DNA from: Lutraria lutraria
Lineage: Eukaryota > Mollusca > Bivalvia > Venerida > Mactridae
NCBI GenBank assembly: GCA_964023205.1
Contig: OZ026835.1
Coordinates: 37,545,083 to 37,609,082 of the forward strand
Reading direction: 5' to 3'
DNA length: 64,000 nt
Positions 1 through 10,890 of the stretch are shown piece after piece (the stretch's first letter is position 1; each line of letters opens with the position of its first letter). A program made the position numbers and the translations under genes. A model generated the notes under the pieces. It had not been told where the DNA came from, did no database searches, and worked only from the letters and a program-made list of their open reading frames with translations.

Positions 1-576
1 TAGGTCTTGTGGTTTTGGATAAGAATATTTTTTTTAATTTTCCTTAATAAAATAGAGTAAACCCTGCAGCGGGGCCAATTTTAACCCTAGGGCCATAATT
101 TGAACAAACTTGGTGGAGGTTCACTGGACAATGCCACATACAAAATATCGAAGCTCTAGGCCTTGTGGTTTTTAACAAGAAGATTTTTTCAATTTTCCTA
201 AATAGGTCAATATAAATCAAGTGAACCCCGGGGCGGGCCAATTTTGACCCTAGGGCAATTATTTGAACAATCTGTGTAGAGGTCCAATAGGCAATGCTAC
301 ACACCAAATATCAAAGTTCTAGCTAGGTCCTCTGGTTTTTGAGATTTTTTTTTAAAATCCTTCCGGTTGCTATGACAACCAGAGTTCCGCATGGAATGGT
401 ATTCTTTGAACAAGTTTGATAGAGCTTCAAGCAAGGAACACACCTGTGAAGTTTTGTTGAAATTGACCCAGTGGTTTAGGAGGAGATGTTGTTTAAAGAA
501 ATTTTTGAAGACGGATGATGGACGACGGACATAGCTCGATCCTAAAAGCTCACCTTGGCACAGGTGAGCTAAAAAT
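1..576 (+). mobile_element. 3' part of an 'AACAAGAGGRCC' family repeat
   Basis: It is closely similar to 53,340-53,930 and ends AGCTCACCTTGGCACAGGTG then AGCTAAAAA. It lies in an intron of the left RNF213-like gene. The open frames within it are not genes. Confidence 0.7.
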
Positions 577-797
577 ACGGAACACAATAAGTATTTTCCC
601 AGTTTACAAGACATTATGAAAAGTATTTACTGAGTTATCATAGCTTTCAGAAATGCCAATGTACATCCTCAAATTACTATCATGAGAATAACACTTTTTT
701 TTAGATAGTTCATTTTTGATACTTTATATTTCCCAAAGTAGCACTTAAAACATACAATCCAAAGTTGCCATTTCAGTTATGAGTGTTCATTGATTAC

Positions 798-950
798 CTT
801 TGAACTTGCATCACACGACTTTCGTTATTCCAGCCTCCCAAGTCTTGATGACCAAAAATAACAATACATTCAAATTTTGATGGATCAAACTTGAAATCTT
901 CACTAGTAAGAATATGGAATTGAACCGTTACACATCTCTCCTTGTTGCCT
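798..950 (-). CDS. RNF213: RNF213-like exon: start of the CBM20-like domain
   Basis: The exon is 153 nt, one base in and two out (GTAATC). It encodes GNKERCVTVQFHILTSEDFK, then FDPSKFECIVIFGHQDLGGW and ESRVMQVQ. The pattern V-x-F-H......V.I.G....G.W matches the CBM20 region of vertebrate RNF213 (VTVFFHA...VFIRGGEEFGESKW). The rest of the domain lies off the left edge. Confidence 0.85.
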
Positions 951-3900
951 CTGAAATACATAAAGGTATAATGAGTCATTATATGAACATTATGCAACAC
1001 AAAGTGCCTTTATATAGACACACTGATATGACAAGGAAAACTAGAACTGCCACAGAGTCACTTAAAATATCCCCACATACCGCCTTGTCACAGATGTATG
1101 GTTTAATTGTACAAAATCTGTGCGATAATCCGTGTGATGGCTTGTTATTATAATGATGGTGATCAGCTAATCTAAAATCCCACAATAGATAACTGAAAGA
1201 CAAGCTAATTTATGGCCATTTTTGAGAATTGATATTCAAGTGTGACCATGATCTTGGAGATATTGATATAATTCTATTGATGACACACCGTCCCATGATG
1301 GTGAACAAATGTACCAAGTGATTTTAAAATCTCACAATGAATGACATAGTTATGGCCTGTACAAGCTCATATCCAGTTTTATGCCCCTTTTCAACAGTCG
1401 GAGTCATATGAGGTGGACATTTCAACTAATCATCGCTCCTGGGAAGAACCAGTACTAGACTCCCATCCTCCGTAAGCAACTGCCTACTTTCTCACATAAA
1501 GAGATAGGGCTGTCCCGATACAGATCTCAGCCGATACGATATGTATTGTGATACGGTACTAGCGATATGTGATATCAAAGATACGATATAAAAATATTTC
1601 AAAGTAATGAAAAACGTTGTAATATTAGTGTTTTTGGGAACTCTGCACACTTGTTTGGTGCTAGAAAGTCCTAATTAAGTGTTATAAAGGTGTAAAACTA
1701 AAATTGTCTCCTACTTAAAATCATCAATTTGATTCACAAATGTTAGTTGATCTAGTTTAAAATAAGTAATTATGAGAAATATTATTATAACAAATGCAAG
1801 TTTTAATAATGACCTTATATCAAGAATAGAACCAAGCTATATAAAATTGTTTAAAGAATCAGGGTTATGATTGTCAATTTGATTAAAAATACTAAATTAA
1901 TAATGATCTTCTGAACGTTATGATGATGTGTTCTAAGGTTGCTAGTCCGACCACTATACTTGACACCGCGTTGAAAATTCTTACAGACAACTGTATGCTT
2001 CTTTGTTTCATTAATCGGCAAACCAAACATGCTGCCGTATGTTTTGGTAAAATTATATGGTGGCGTAATACAATTTATAAGTTAATATCTACTAGATAAA
2101 ATCTGAATATTCGAATCGAATTTCGTTGACTAGCTTTACCTCACGCTGCTTATATAATGTCTATAAATAGAGTATGGAATCCCGGATACTTGTTGAGTAA
2201 GCATTGTCGACGATGATATGAGAGTAAATTCGCAAACTTATTTTAGTTGTTCAACATTCTAAGAGTTTTTTAATATAAAATAAATAAATAAAAAAACGCG
2301 ATACGGCCGATACGGGACAGTACTGTACCGGTACGTACCGGTACGCAGCCATATCGGGACAGCCCTATAAAGAGACATGATCGGTAGCGGGGCTCAAACT
2401 CATGACCCTCTATCAGTAAGAGGTTATAGTGATTTGAAGTCAGTGACCATAACCACTCAACCACAGAGGCGGTCACAACTTTGTTAGAAGGTCTCTAGAT
2501 GGTACTTAATACAAAATATCTAAGCTCTTTTTAAATCTTCCTATATAAATCTAAATAAAACTTGTGACCCTTGGTACAGAATCATTGTAAGTCAACATTA
2601 AGTCAAGGTCAAATTCAAAGTGGGGTTCCCCGATATGGGTGGATTGAAAATGATTATCGCAACAACTGTGTAAGTATCAAAGTGTTCTAGCAAGCGGTAT
2701 TGGTGCTAGACGAAACGGTAAAATCTACATAACCTCAGACAGAAGGACGGACGGACGGACAGGACAATCACTTTATGCCCTGACATCAAAGATGCTGGGC
2801 ACATAAAAATATTGGAAAACAGACCTCAGGGATATTATTTTAGCAATTTTGTTAGAGATCCTCTACATGTTGCTACATGCAAAACACGCAAGCTCTTAAC
2901 CTTGTTCTTTAAAACAAGAAGATTTTTTTTTTAATTTCCTGCATAAATCTATGCAGAAAATGTGACCCATGGGGCAGGGCAAATTATTACCCATGGGACA
3001 TTATTTTAGCAACTTAGATACTGCTCCATGCAATATATCTAAACTTTAAACATTGTGTGTGCTTTCAGAAAAGATTTTTTTATACTATGCTTCATAAATA
3101 TAAATAAAGATGAGACTGCTGGGGCAGGGCCAATAATGACCCAATGGACATTATTTTAGCAAATTTGTTAGAGGGTCTCTAGATCTTGCTCCATGCGAAA
3201 TATCTAAGCTATAAACCTTGAGCTATTAGGCAAGAAGATTTTTTTTCTATATTTTCTATATTTCCTGGGGCGGGGCCAATTTTGACCCCAGGGACATTAT
3301 TCTAGCTTTGTTAGAGGGTCACTAGATGCCAAGCTTTAGACCATGTGGTTTTGTGAAGTGTTCTTTTTGGTTGCCATGGAAACCAGAGTTGCATGGAATA
3401 ACATTCTTTTAGCAACTTTTGTAAAGAACCCAAAGAGAATAAATAATTTGTGATAATTATTTACTTCTTATAAAATTGTCTGTAACCACAGCATCAAATT
3501 ACTAATATTTCAACCAGAACTTACCTTGATGCAAACAATTCATTTGTTCCACTTGATACAGTTTCATTTTTATTCTGTAAAATAATTAAGGATTTCTTTA
3601 AAGCTTCTTCAATTCAAAAGAAACAATGAATTTAAACAATTTAACTTAATTTAGCATCCCTATGTCCAGATGATGTTTCCATCTCAAAAAGATAAACTTT
3701 TGAATGAATAATATTAGAAAAAGACATATTATAAGCCTGTTGTCAGCTTCAATATTTGTACAAACATAAGTCTAGTTGGCCTGAGATTGCAACCAGAATT
3801 ATCTAATTTCACAGAGGCAATTTTTAAAAGCAGCTGTTTCACTAGATATTTCTTTAAAGATATATGCAGATTTTTAAGTATCAATCTGAAAACACCAACC

Positions 3901-6900
3901 GCTGTGACAATAGTGCAAAATTTACATGGAGTCAACAAAATATTTTCCAATTTCAAGTACAAAATGTATTTGCATAAATACAAAGTCTTGCATCACACAA
4001 CAGTACAAAAATTTTGATTGAATGAATGGAGAATATTCAGATTTTGTCAATCAGTGCATTGATACAGACTGTTAAACAAGACATAATTATTTGGTCATAG
4101 ACAAATATACAAACAGTCAATGAACTGCACACACCACATAATTATGTTTAAAGTAGAAACATGTAGATACCTGTTTCTTCCTAACATCTTTTGTTTCATT
4201 GCGAGCAGTGGTCATGCTTCTAGTCTGCACTTTATCAACATCTGTTCCAAGGTCTTTATCATTTGTGGTTTTTGCTTTACCATTTGAATCATCAACATCT
4301 GCTTGTAATACTGTATCAGTGTCCATAGGTTGTGAATTTGTCTTGGCATCCTTAGAATCTAATTCAAACAAACTGCTGTGCGAATTCACATTTTCTTCAG
4401 TATTGTCTAAATCAGTTTTTGGTGATTTTTTCAACCCAGTACCAAATACCATTTCTGTATCTGAGTCAGTTAACTCAGAAGTATTCTTCGTTCTGTCATG
4501 AGATAGGCTTTTGTTATCACATCCTGAAATGTTTGACATGCCATCAATAATTTTGTTCTGATCACCAAGTTCAACTCCATCTTCAGGAATTTCAATATCC
4601 TGATTACCTGTTTCTTGTGCCACTTTCCTTTTCTTTTCTTCACCTCCTTTCTGTTTCACATTTCTTTTCATTGGATTGCTACCATTAGATTCATTACTAA
4701 TATCACCTAAATGTTCTCCATTTCTATGCTCAGCTGAAGTGTTATTATCAGCAACATCATTTTGGGCAGTGTCATCAACTATCTTCAATTTTTCTATTTG
4801 AACGTCATTAGAATTAACTTCATTCTGATTTTCAGAAGTAGTTTGTTGTGTATCTTGGTACACAATATTAATATTTCCCTTTACATCAGTGCTTGTTTCA
4901 GTTGTATTTTCTGTGGGTTCTAACATCTCAACATCATCATCCGGCACAGGATCAGAAGTTTCATCCTGGGTGCTTTCCTGTACAATATTATCAGAAGGAA
5001 TTTGCTTTGATTCACCTTCAAGGTCCTTCTTTGCATCAGAACTATCAACTGTTTCAGAATCAGTCCTGCCAAGGCCAGTTTGTTTCTCTACAAGAATAGG
5101 CATGACATCAGACACTGTTACATCAGAATCTAGTTTTGGTAGTAGCTTTGTCTCACTGCCAGGTGCTGTAAATACAAAATTATAACACTATGTCTCGAGC
5201 ACATGCTTTCTGATATTTCCTGATGAATGACAAGACGCTGTGTTCAATAAATGAATATGCCACGGAGGCATGCTTGCCAAGCACTAGCCCATTTGAACAA
5301 GGTCAAGGTCAAAGTGGGTGTTTGATAATTATGGGTGGATTGAGAATGGTCATAAGCAACAACTGTGTAAATGTTCTAGTAAGCTAAGCTGGTGCTAGAC
5401 AAAAAAGTAAAATCTACTTAACCTCATGCAGAATCATTCTAAGTCCAAATTAAGTCATGGTCAAAGTGAGGTAGGATGAAACTGGTGGATTGAGAATGGT
5501 CGTAGGCAACAACTGTATAAGTATCAAAGTGTTCTAATTCGCGATGTTCGTGCTACACTAAACAGTAAAATCGACTAAACTTTGTACAGAATCATTCTTA
5601 TGGTCAAAATTAAGTCAAGGTCAAAGTGAGGTTGGATGAAATTGGTTTATTGAGAATGGTCCTGATTACCTGTTTCTTGTTCTACTTTCCTTTTCTTTTC
5701 TTCACCTCCTTTCTGTTTTACATTTCTTTTCATTGGATTGCTACCATTAGATTCATTACTAATATCACCTAAATGTTCTCCATTTCCATGCTCATTTGAA
5801 GTGTTATTATTAGCAACGTCATTATGGACAGTTTCATCAGTTATCTTCAATTTTCCTTTTTGAACATCATTAGAAATAACTTCATTCTGATTTTCAGAAG
5901 TAGTTTGTTGTGTATCTTGGTACACAATATTAATATTTCCCTTTACATTAGTGCTTGTTTCAGTTGTATTTTCTGTGGGTTCTAACATCTCAACATCATC
6001 ATCCGGCACAGGATCAGAAGTTTCATCCTGGCTGCTTTTATTATCAGAAGAAATTTGCTTTGATTCATCTTTAAGGTCCTTCTTTTCAGCAGAAGTATCA
6101 GCTCCCTCATATTTATTCCTGTCAAGTCCAGTTAGTTTCTCTACAATAATAGGCACATCAGTCGTTGTTACATCAGAATCTACATTTGGGAGTGGCTTTG
6201 TCTCACTGCCAGGTGCTGTAATTACAAAATTGTAACACTATGTCTAAAGCACATGCTTTCTGATATTCCCTAATGAATTAGAAAAAAAATCAATTGTATA
6301 CAATTATTTATCTTTTTCATAAAACTCAAACCATAACCATACCAACCACAATTTTGACCTATGGGAAATAGCGATATGATGAGAATAATCTCCACAATGC
6401 AATATATTTACATACCAAGTTTCATTAACCTAGCCTACATAGTGGTTAAGTTATAGCAGGATCCACTTTTGAGACGAATTGACGGACAGACGGATGAATG
6501 TGGATAATTCACCAAGTTTCAGCAACCTATTTTGATTTTTTTTTAAGTAATTGCAGGATCCAGTTTTGAGGCCCTGGTGTTCACATACCAAGCTTCGTCA
6601 ACTTAGCTTGAATAGTATGTAAGATATCAATGGATCAAGATTTTGCGACCTTATTTTGACTTGCCATTCCCATAGCAACCATATTTTTTCCCTGAGGGAA
6701 CAAGAGGACCATGATGGCCCTATAATTGCTCACAAGAAAAAAAACACTAGAAGAAAAGTTTTCTGTTTTTTTTCTTATATAAGTCTTTGATACATCAAGT
6801 GACCCCCCGGACAGGGCCAATTTTTACCCAAGGGCCATAATTTAAACTTGGCAGAGGTCCACTAGACAATGCTACACAGTACACACCAAATATCTAAGCT

Positions 6901-9286
6901 CTAGACATTGTAGTTTCTGACAAGAAGATTTTTTCATTTTCCTATATAAGAATGTAAAATCAAGTTACCCCTGGGATGGAGCCAATTTTGACCCCAGGGC
7001 AACATTTTGAACAAACTAGGTCAGTGTTCTGCCAAGGACACAATTCTGTGATATTCTTGCTATAAAATCCTAAACGTCGCATAAAATATTGCTTGGGTGC
7101 GATTAATGTCGCCTACGAAATTTCTCGGTACGAATCCAGAAACAAACTGCAAACGTCGCAGTAGAAATTTTTTACAGGAACCAGTGCCGAGTGCGCGAAA
7201 GCCGTTTCTTACAGCACTTCTGATTGGTGCATAATTCTGCACTGATCAATGAAATCAATTGTTTTTTTTTCAGACGGTTCATCTTTACGAAATAGCGATG
7301 CTGACAAGAGTCACAGACAATTCTAAGCTTTTTTCCAAAAGAAATGTCTGCAATCGCATCAAAACAATAATATAATGGTCAATTCTCCACCTGCCAACCC
7401 TCCTTTTACCACAATTTCACCCCGACCAGTCTTGTTGTATGAAAAATCAGATGAAACTACTGTAAACAAACATGTTATCATGCTCTAATTTATGATACGT
7501 AAGGGGAATCCATTCATGATTTTGTTATTTCATACATTGCTCGTAAGATATATATCGCCAAGTCTTAAAGTACCTTGATATTCATCAGTAGAGAACTATT
7601 ATTGGTGTTTTTTTGGTGTTTTTTTTAATATACATACCTGGTTATGTTATGTAAACCAGGTATGTATATTAACTATTTATATATGTACCTGGTTAAGCAA
7701 GACTATTTGAAAATGTACATCAAAATAAAATAGGATAATTTTCTTTATATACATAGTTACAATTCATGTGGTTATTTTTTGTCTCTGTCATTTTCAAAAT
7801 ATCCCCAATATCTTTTATTGAAGGGAACATTTGTCCCCACTTTTTTAAAAGCTTGGCAGAACACTGTAGGTAGTGATCCACAAGACAATACTACAAACCA
7901 AATATCTAAGCTCTAGGCCTGGTGGTTTTGGACAAGAAGATCTTTTTTTCCCATTGGTTGCCATAGCAATTAGTATTCAATGAATTTAATTTTTTGAACA
8001 ACTTTGACAGAGGATCACCTTGGGATCATTCCAGCCTGCCTGGTTAGCTCAGTGATTAGAGTGTTTGTCTACTAATCGAGAGGTTGTGAGTTCGAACCCC
8101 AGGCGATGCTCACACTGTCCTGGACAAATTTGACTGAAGATATTACATCCTATGTTAAATTGTCCCCCACCTCTGAATTATGTGGGGTAGCTTGGCAGAA
8201 GCTTACGGATAGAATGTTGTTAGTACTGGTTAAGGCTTAAATGAAGTCCAGGAAAGCTGGTAAGGATAACTGCCCGCCACGATATGACTGAAATAATGTT
8301 GAAAATGGTGTTAAACCCGATGAAACAAACAAACATAAGGATCATTCCAACAAAGTTTGGTTGCAATTGACACAGTGAGTAGGAGGAGATGTTGTTTTCA
8401 AGTAAATTTTATGATGCACAAAGGACAAAAAGCGATAAAAAAGCGCACCACAAGCACAGCACATATGTGTTCTGGTGAGCTAAGAACGAAATGACATGCA
8501 TAATCTCCACGTTGCCGCCAATTCACATACCAAGTCATTTACAATGCTTGAACAGTGTTTAATTTATTGCAGGATTGAAGCGGACAGACAGACAGGTGGA
8601 CGCACAGACGGAGGGCAAACATATAGTCCCCTTAGGGGATTGATAAAGACTATAAGCATGCATATTGTAGTTACATGTTGTTAAACACTAGCTATGTTGG
8701 AACACTGTAAATAGAAACAAAATAAATTTATGGATAGAACCACCGCTTTGTACTTAATACCAAATACACATCAAACAGTATCATCCATTTTTTAAAAACT
8801 TACATCAACTAATTAATGTTCAGTCACTTGTTGTATTAGAAATAGCATTTAATGCATGTTACAATCAAAATTCATACTGCAGTGTATAGATCAATACATG
8901 CACATTGAAATCATGTAAACAAACCATCGGCCAGCATATATCTCAAAGACTTACTTTCAGCAGATTTCTTTCTTCTCTGCCCACATTCTCCACAAAACTG
9001 CACACTTGGCTGAAGTTGAGCGCCACATTGACATATCTCAACCCGAGACTTGAACAATGATTTGTCAATCAGTTTACCACACTCAGTGCAGTACTTTAAC
9101 TTCACTGTTAGTTCAGCACCACAAACAGATCCATCATCAAGTTTGCCATCACAGATCACAACGGCTCCAGACATCTCTTCCTCAACCATCGTAGAGCCAC
9201 ATTCTTGACAAAACTTCCCAGTACCCTCAAGACCACACTTAGTGCTGGAGCACTTCCTCATTATATCCTCCTCAGGTTCTTCACTT
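798..9286 (-). CDS. RNF213: Second RNF213-like gene, N-terminal part (5 exons; runs off the left edge)
   Basis: Five minus-strand exons splice in phase: 9,286-8,955, 6,215-5,670, 5,165-4,171, 3,574-3,525 and 950-798. From the ATG at 9,261 they encode about 683 residues. The order is a triple zinc ribbon (residues 1-100), an acidic low-complexity linker with two basic KKRKV patches (about 103-620), and the start of a CBM20-like carbohydrate-binding domain (from about 635; VTVQFHILTSEDF then FGHQDLGGWN). Vertebrate RNF213 begins the same way: a CxxC zinc ribbon, a long disordered linker, then CBM20. The AAA, RING and RZ parts would lie left of position 1. The ATG is chosen because the zinc ribbon starts right after it, as in vertebrates. 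The frame is open back to the acceptor, so an upstream coding exon cannot be excluded. Confidence 0.85.
1366..2476 (-). mobile_element. tRNA-derived SINE, minus strand, split by the hAT element
   Basis: Read on the minus strand, the head (2,476 to 2,376) has a class-II tRNA-like start, GTGGTTGAGTGGTTA. The body and tail continue at 1,496-1,366. The same family occurs intact at 12,361-12,619. Confidence 0.8.
1505..2367. mobile_element. Non-autonomous hAT-type DNA transposon (863 bp)
   Basis: The terminal inverted repeats begin TAGGGCTGTCCCGATA at both ends. They are flanked by a perfect 8-bp direct repeat TAAAGAGA (1,497-1,504 and 2,368-2,375), the target-site length typical of hAT. No transposase frame is present. 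It sits inside a SINE. Confidence 0.9.
2477..3440 (+). repeat. Dispersed repeat with 'GGGGCAGGGCCAATAATGACC' type blocks
   Basis: Several degenerate blocks (GACATTATTTTAGCAA, TTAGAGGGTCTCTAGAT) match 61,165-61,882. A GGACGGACGGAC tract is at about 2,745. It lies in an intron of the left RNF213-like gene. Confidence 0.55.
3525..3574 (-). CDS. RNF213: RNF213-like small linker exon
   Basis: This 50-nt exon (acceptor TTACAG, donor GTAAGT) encodes NKNETVSSGTNELFAS and leaves AG. That joins the A of the CBM20 exon to give Arg. The phases fit both neighbours exactly. Confidence 0.75.
4171..5165 (-). CDS. RNF213: RNF213-like acidic linker exon, full-length copy
   Basis: The exon is 995 nt, two bases in and phase 0 out (donor CAG|GTATCT). 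It is rich in Asp, Glu, Ser, Thr and Asn with no predicted globular domain, and has a basic patch KQKGGEEKKRKV. It ends RNETKDVRKKQ and splices to the 50-nt exon. Open frames on the opposite strand here are shadows of the biased composition. Confidence 0.82.
5290..5650. repeat. Three degenerate about 130-bp units between the duplicated linker exons
   Basis: Each unit contains GTCAAAGTG, GGTGGATTGAGAATGGTC and AACAACTGT, and ends with ACCTCATGCAGAATCATTC-like bases. A related unit is at 2,590-2,720. The right end abuts the duplicated exon. Confidence 0.6.
5670..6215 (-). CDS. RNF213: RNF213-like acidic linker exon, duplicate copy
   Basis: The exon is 546 nt, two bases in and one out. It is a 5'-truncated duplicate of exon 5,165-4,171: it shares its acceptor, the intron bases before it and the first two thirds of its coding sequence. 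It encodes PGSETKPLPNVDSDV at the start, then DDDVEMLEPTENTTETST and KQKGGEEKKRKV near the end. If the donor at ACAG|GTAATC is not used the frame stops 7 codons later. With it, G|CA joins the next copy in frame. Confidence 0.75.
6236..6697. other. Intron sequence of the left RNF213-like gene
   Basis: The first 50 bases copy those before the other linker exon. The rest has GACGGACAGACGG and CACATACCAAG blocks typical of dispersed repeats here. No exon seen. Confidence 0.5.
7022..7866. mobile_element. MITE with CAGTGTTCTGCCAAG termini (845 bp)
   Basis: It has 15-bp perfect inverted ends and a 5-bp direct repeat TAGGT on both sides (7,017-7,021 and 7,867-7,871). Removing it restores the sequence of the host repeat as seen at 53.1 kb. 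No transposase is present. Confidence 0.8.
7627..7670. repeat. Perfect 17-bp hairpin inside the MITE
   Basis: The arms AATATACATACCTGGTT (7,627-7,643) and its exact complement (7,654-7,670) are separated by a 10-base loop. A partial third copy of the arm follows at about 7,683. Confidence 0.85.
8034..8338 (+). mobile_element. tRNA-derived SINE of a second family (305 bp)
   Basis: A-box-like GGTTAGCTCAGTG and B-box-like GAGTTCGAACCCC mark the tRNA head. The tail ends AAACAAACAAAC after a conserved TGTTGAAAATGGTGTTAAAC core. The 11-bp target duplication GGATCATTCCA is at 8,023-8,033 and 8,339-8,349. Confidence 0.9.
8955..9286 (-). CDS. RNF213: RNF213-like N-terminal exon: triple zinc ribbon
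   Basis: The acceptor is TTGCAG, and the donor GTAAGT leaves one base. The ATG is at 9,259-9,261 and 25 nt precede it in the exon. Three Cys clusters are visible: KCSSTKCG with KFCQECG, VICDGKLDDGSVCG with KYCTECG, and ICQCG with QFCGECG. These resemble double zinc-ribbon domains. The exon ends KKSAE plus a split codon that joins the linker exon. Confidence 0.85.
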
Positions 9287-9459
9287 CTGCAATTTTTTTA
9301 AAATCAAGGTACTAGAAGAATTGTTAATTGGGGACACCAGGAAGGAAAGAAACATTTACAAGATGCTGAAATAACTATATTTTTTCTAAGGACAGTCAAT
9401 CTTGTGTTAGAAGCCATCTCTGAATAAAGGTCACCCTGTAAATAAAGGCCATTCTTTAA

Positions 9460-10772
9460 AACAAGAGGGCCAAGATGGCCCTATATCGCTCACATGACAA
9501 TCACTGTTCACTCATCAAAACATTGTTTTGAACCGGTGACCTAGTTTTTGACCCTTAGATGACCCATGTTAGAATGTGTCCTACATATATATAAGACAAA
9601 CATTCTGACAAAATTTGGCGAAGATCCAATCAAAACCATGAAAACTACAGCATAGACAAGGTTTTCCTAAGATTTGACCTCGTGACCTAGTTTTTGACCC
9701 CAGACGACCTATGTTCGAGTTTGTCTTACATATCATTAAGACAAACATTCTGACTAGGTTTGGTGAAGATACGATCAAAATTTGACATATACAGTGTTAA
9801 TAAGGTTTTCCTAAGATTTGACCTTGTGACCTGTTTTTTTACCCTAGGTGACCCATATTTAAACTTGTCCTGAATAGTATTAAGCCAAACAATTTGACAA
9901 GGTTTGGCCAAGATCCAATTAAAACCATGACATTTAGAGCTTTTACAAGATTTTTACTTAAGATTTGACCTGGTGACCCAGTTTTTGACCCCGGCTGACA
10001 CATGTTCAACCTTGACCCACATATTATTGAGGCAAACATTCTGACAAGGTTTGGTGAAGATCCAATAAAAACTGTGACATCTACAGTGTTAACAAAGTTT
10101 TCCTAAGATTTGACCTGGTGACCTAGTTATTGACCCCAGATGACCCATATTTATACCTGACCGTTATATCATTAAAACAAACGATTTGACAAAGTTTGGT
10201 GAAGATCTAATAATAACTGTGAAATCTACAGTGTTAACATGGTTTTTCATAAGATTTGACCTAGCGACCTAGTTTTTGACCCAAGATGTTCGAACTCGTC
10301 CAAGATATTATGAAGACAAACATTCTGACAAGGTTTCATGATCATCCAATCAAAACAGTGACTTCTAGAGTGTTCACAAGGTTTTCCAGCAATTTGCCCT
10401 AGTGACCTAGTTTTTCACCGGAAATGACCCATTATCAAACTTGACCTACATATTATTAAAATAAACATTCTGACAAAGTTTCATGAAGATCCAGTCAAAA
10501 CAGTGATTTCTAAAGTGTTCACAAGGTTTTCCCTTATTTGGCCCTGGTGACCTAGTTTTTTACCCAAAATGGCCCAATATCGAACTTGCCTGAGATTTTG
10601 TTGATATTAACGTTCTGACCCAGTTTTGCTAAAATTGAGCTAAAAATGTGGCCCCTAGTGTGGTCACAACATAAAGTTTGACGACGCACGACGTACACCG
10701 CACGACGCCGGACGGAGAGTGATCCTAATACATGTAGCGCACTTTGTCACTTTGTGACATGTGAGCTAAAAA
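9460..10772 (+). mobile_element. 1.3-kb repeat built from about 120-bp units (copy 1)
   Basis: It starts ACAAGAGGGCCAAGATGGCC and ends TTTGTGACATGTGAGCTAAA. Inside are about nine degenerate units with GTGACCTAGTTTTTGACCC, then GACAAACATTCTGACAAGG and GGTTTTCCTAAGATTTGACC. A second copy is at 42.1 kb. The host sequence resumes on both sides and matches the uninterrupted copy at 13,005-13,175. Confidence 0.8.
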
Positions 10773-10890
10773 TATCATCAATTATTTGAAACAAAATGAC
10801 CTTCAAATGAAGTCCATCTGTCAATAAAGGCCCCATTTTGTCTTTCCTAAATGTGGCCTTTGTTCACAAGTTTGACTGTACCTAAACAGT

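Larger units (their letters stand above)
6698..8482 (+). mobile_element. 'AACAAGAGGRCC' family repeat, interrupted by a MITE and a SINE
   Basis: It starts GAACAAGAGGACCATGATGG, continues with the GACCCCAGGGC...GAACAAAC body and ends near GGTGAGCTAA. It is the same family as 52,923-53,930 and 1-576. The two insertions inside it carry target duplications, so it is the oldest of the three layers. Confidence 0.7.

Noticed and set aside
640..712. Possible next CBM20 exon (NLRMYIGISESYDNS)
   Set aside because: The acceptor tract is poor, no proper donor follows, and the residues do not match the CBM20 pattern. The next exon is more likely off the left edge.
4199..5185. Plus-strand frames over the linker exons (MLVSVVFSVGSNIS...)
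   Set aside because: Antisense shadows of a biased, well-supported coding exon; the same shadow appears over both duplicates.
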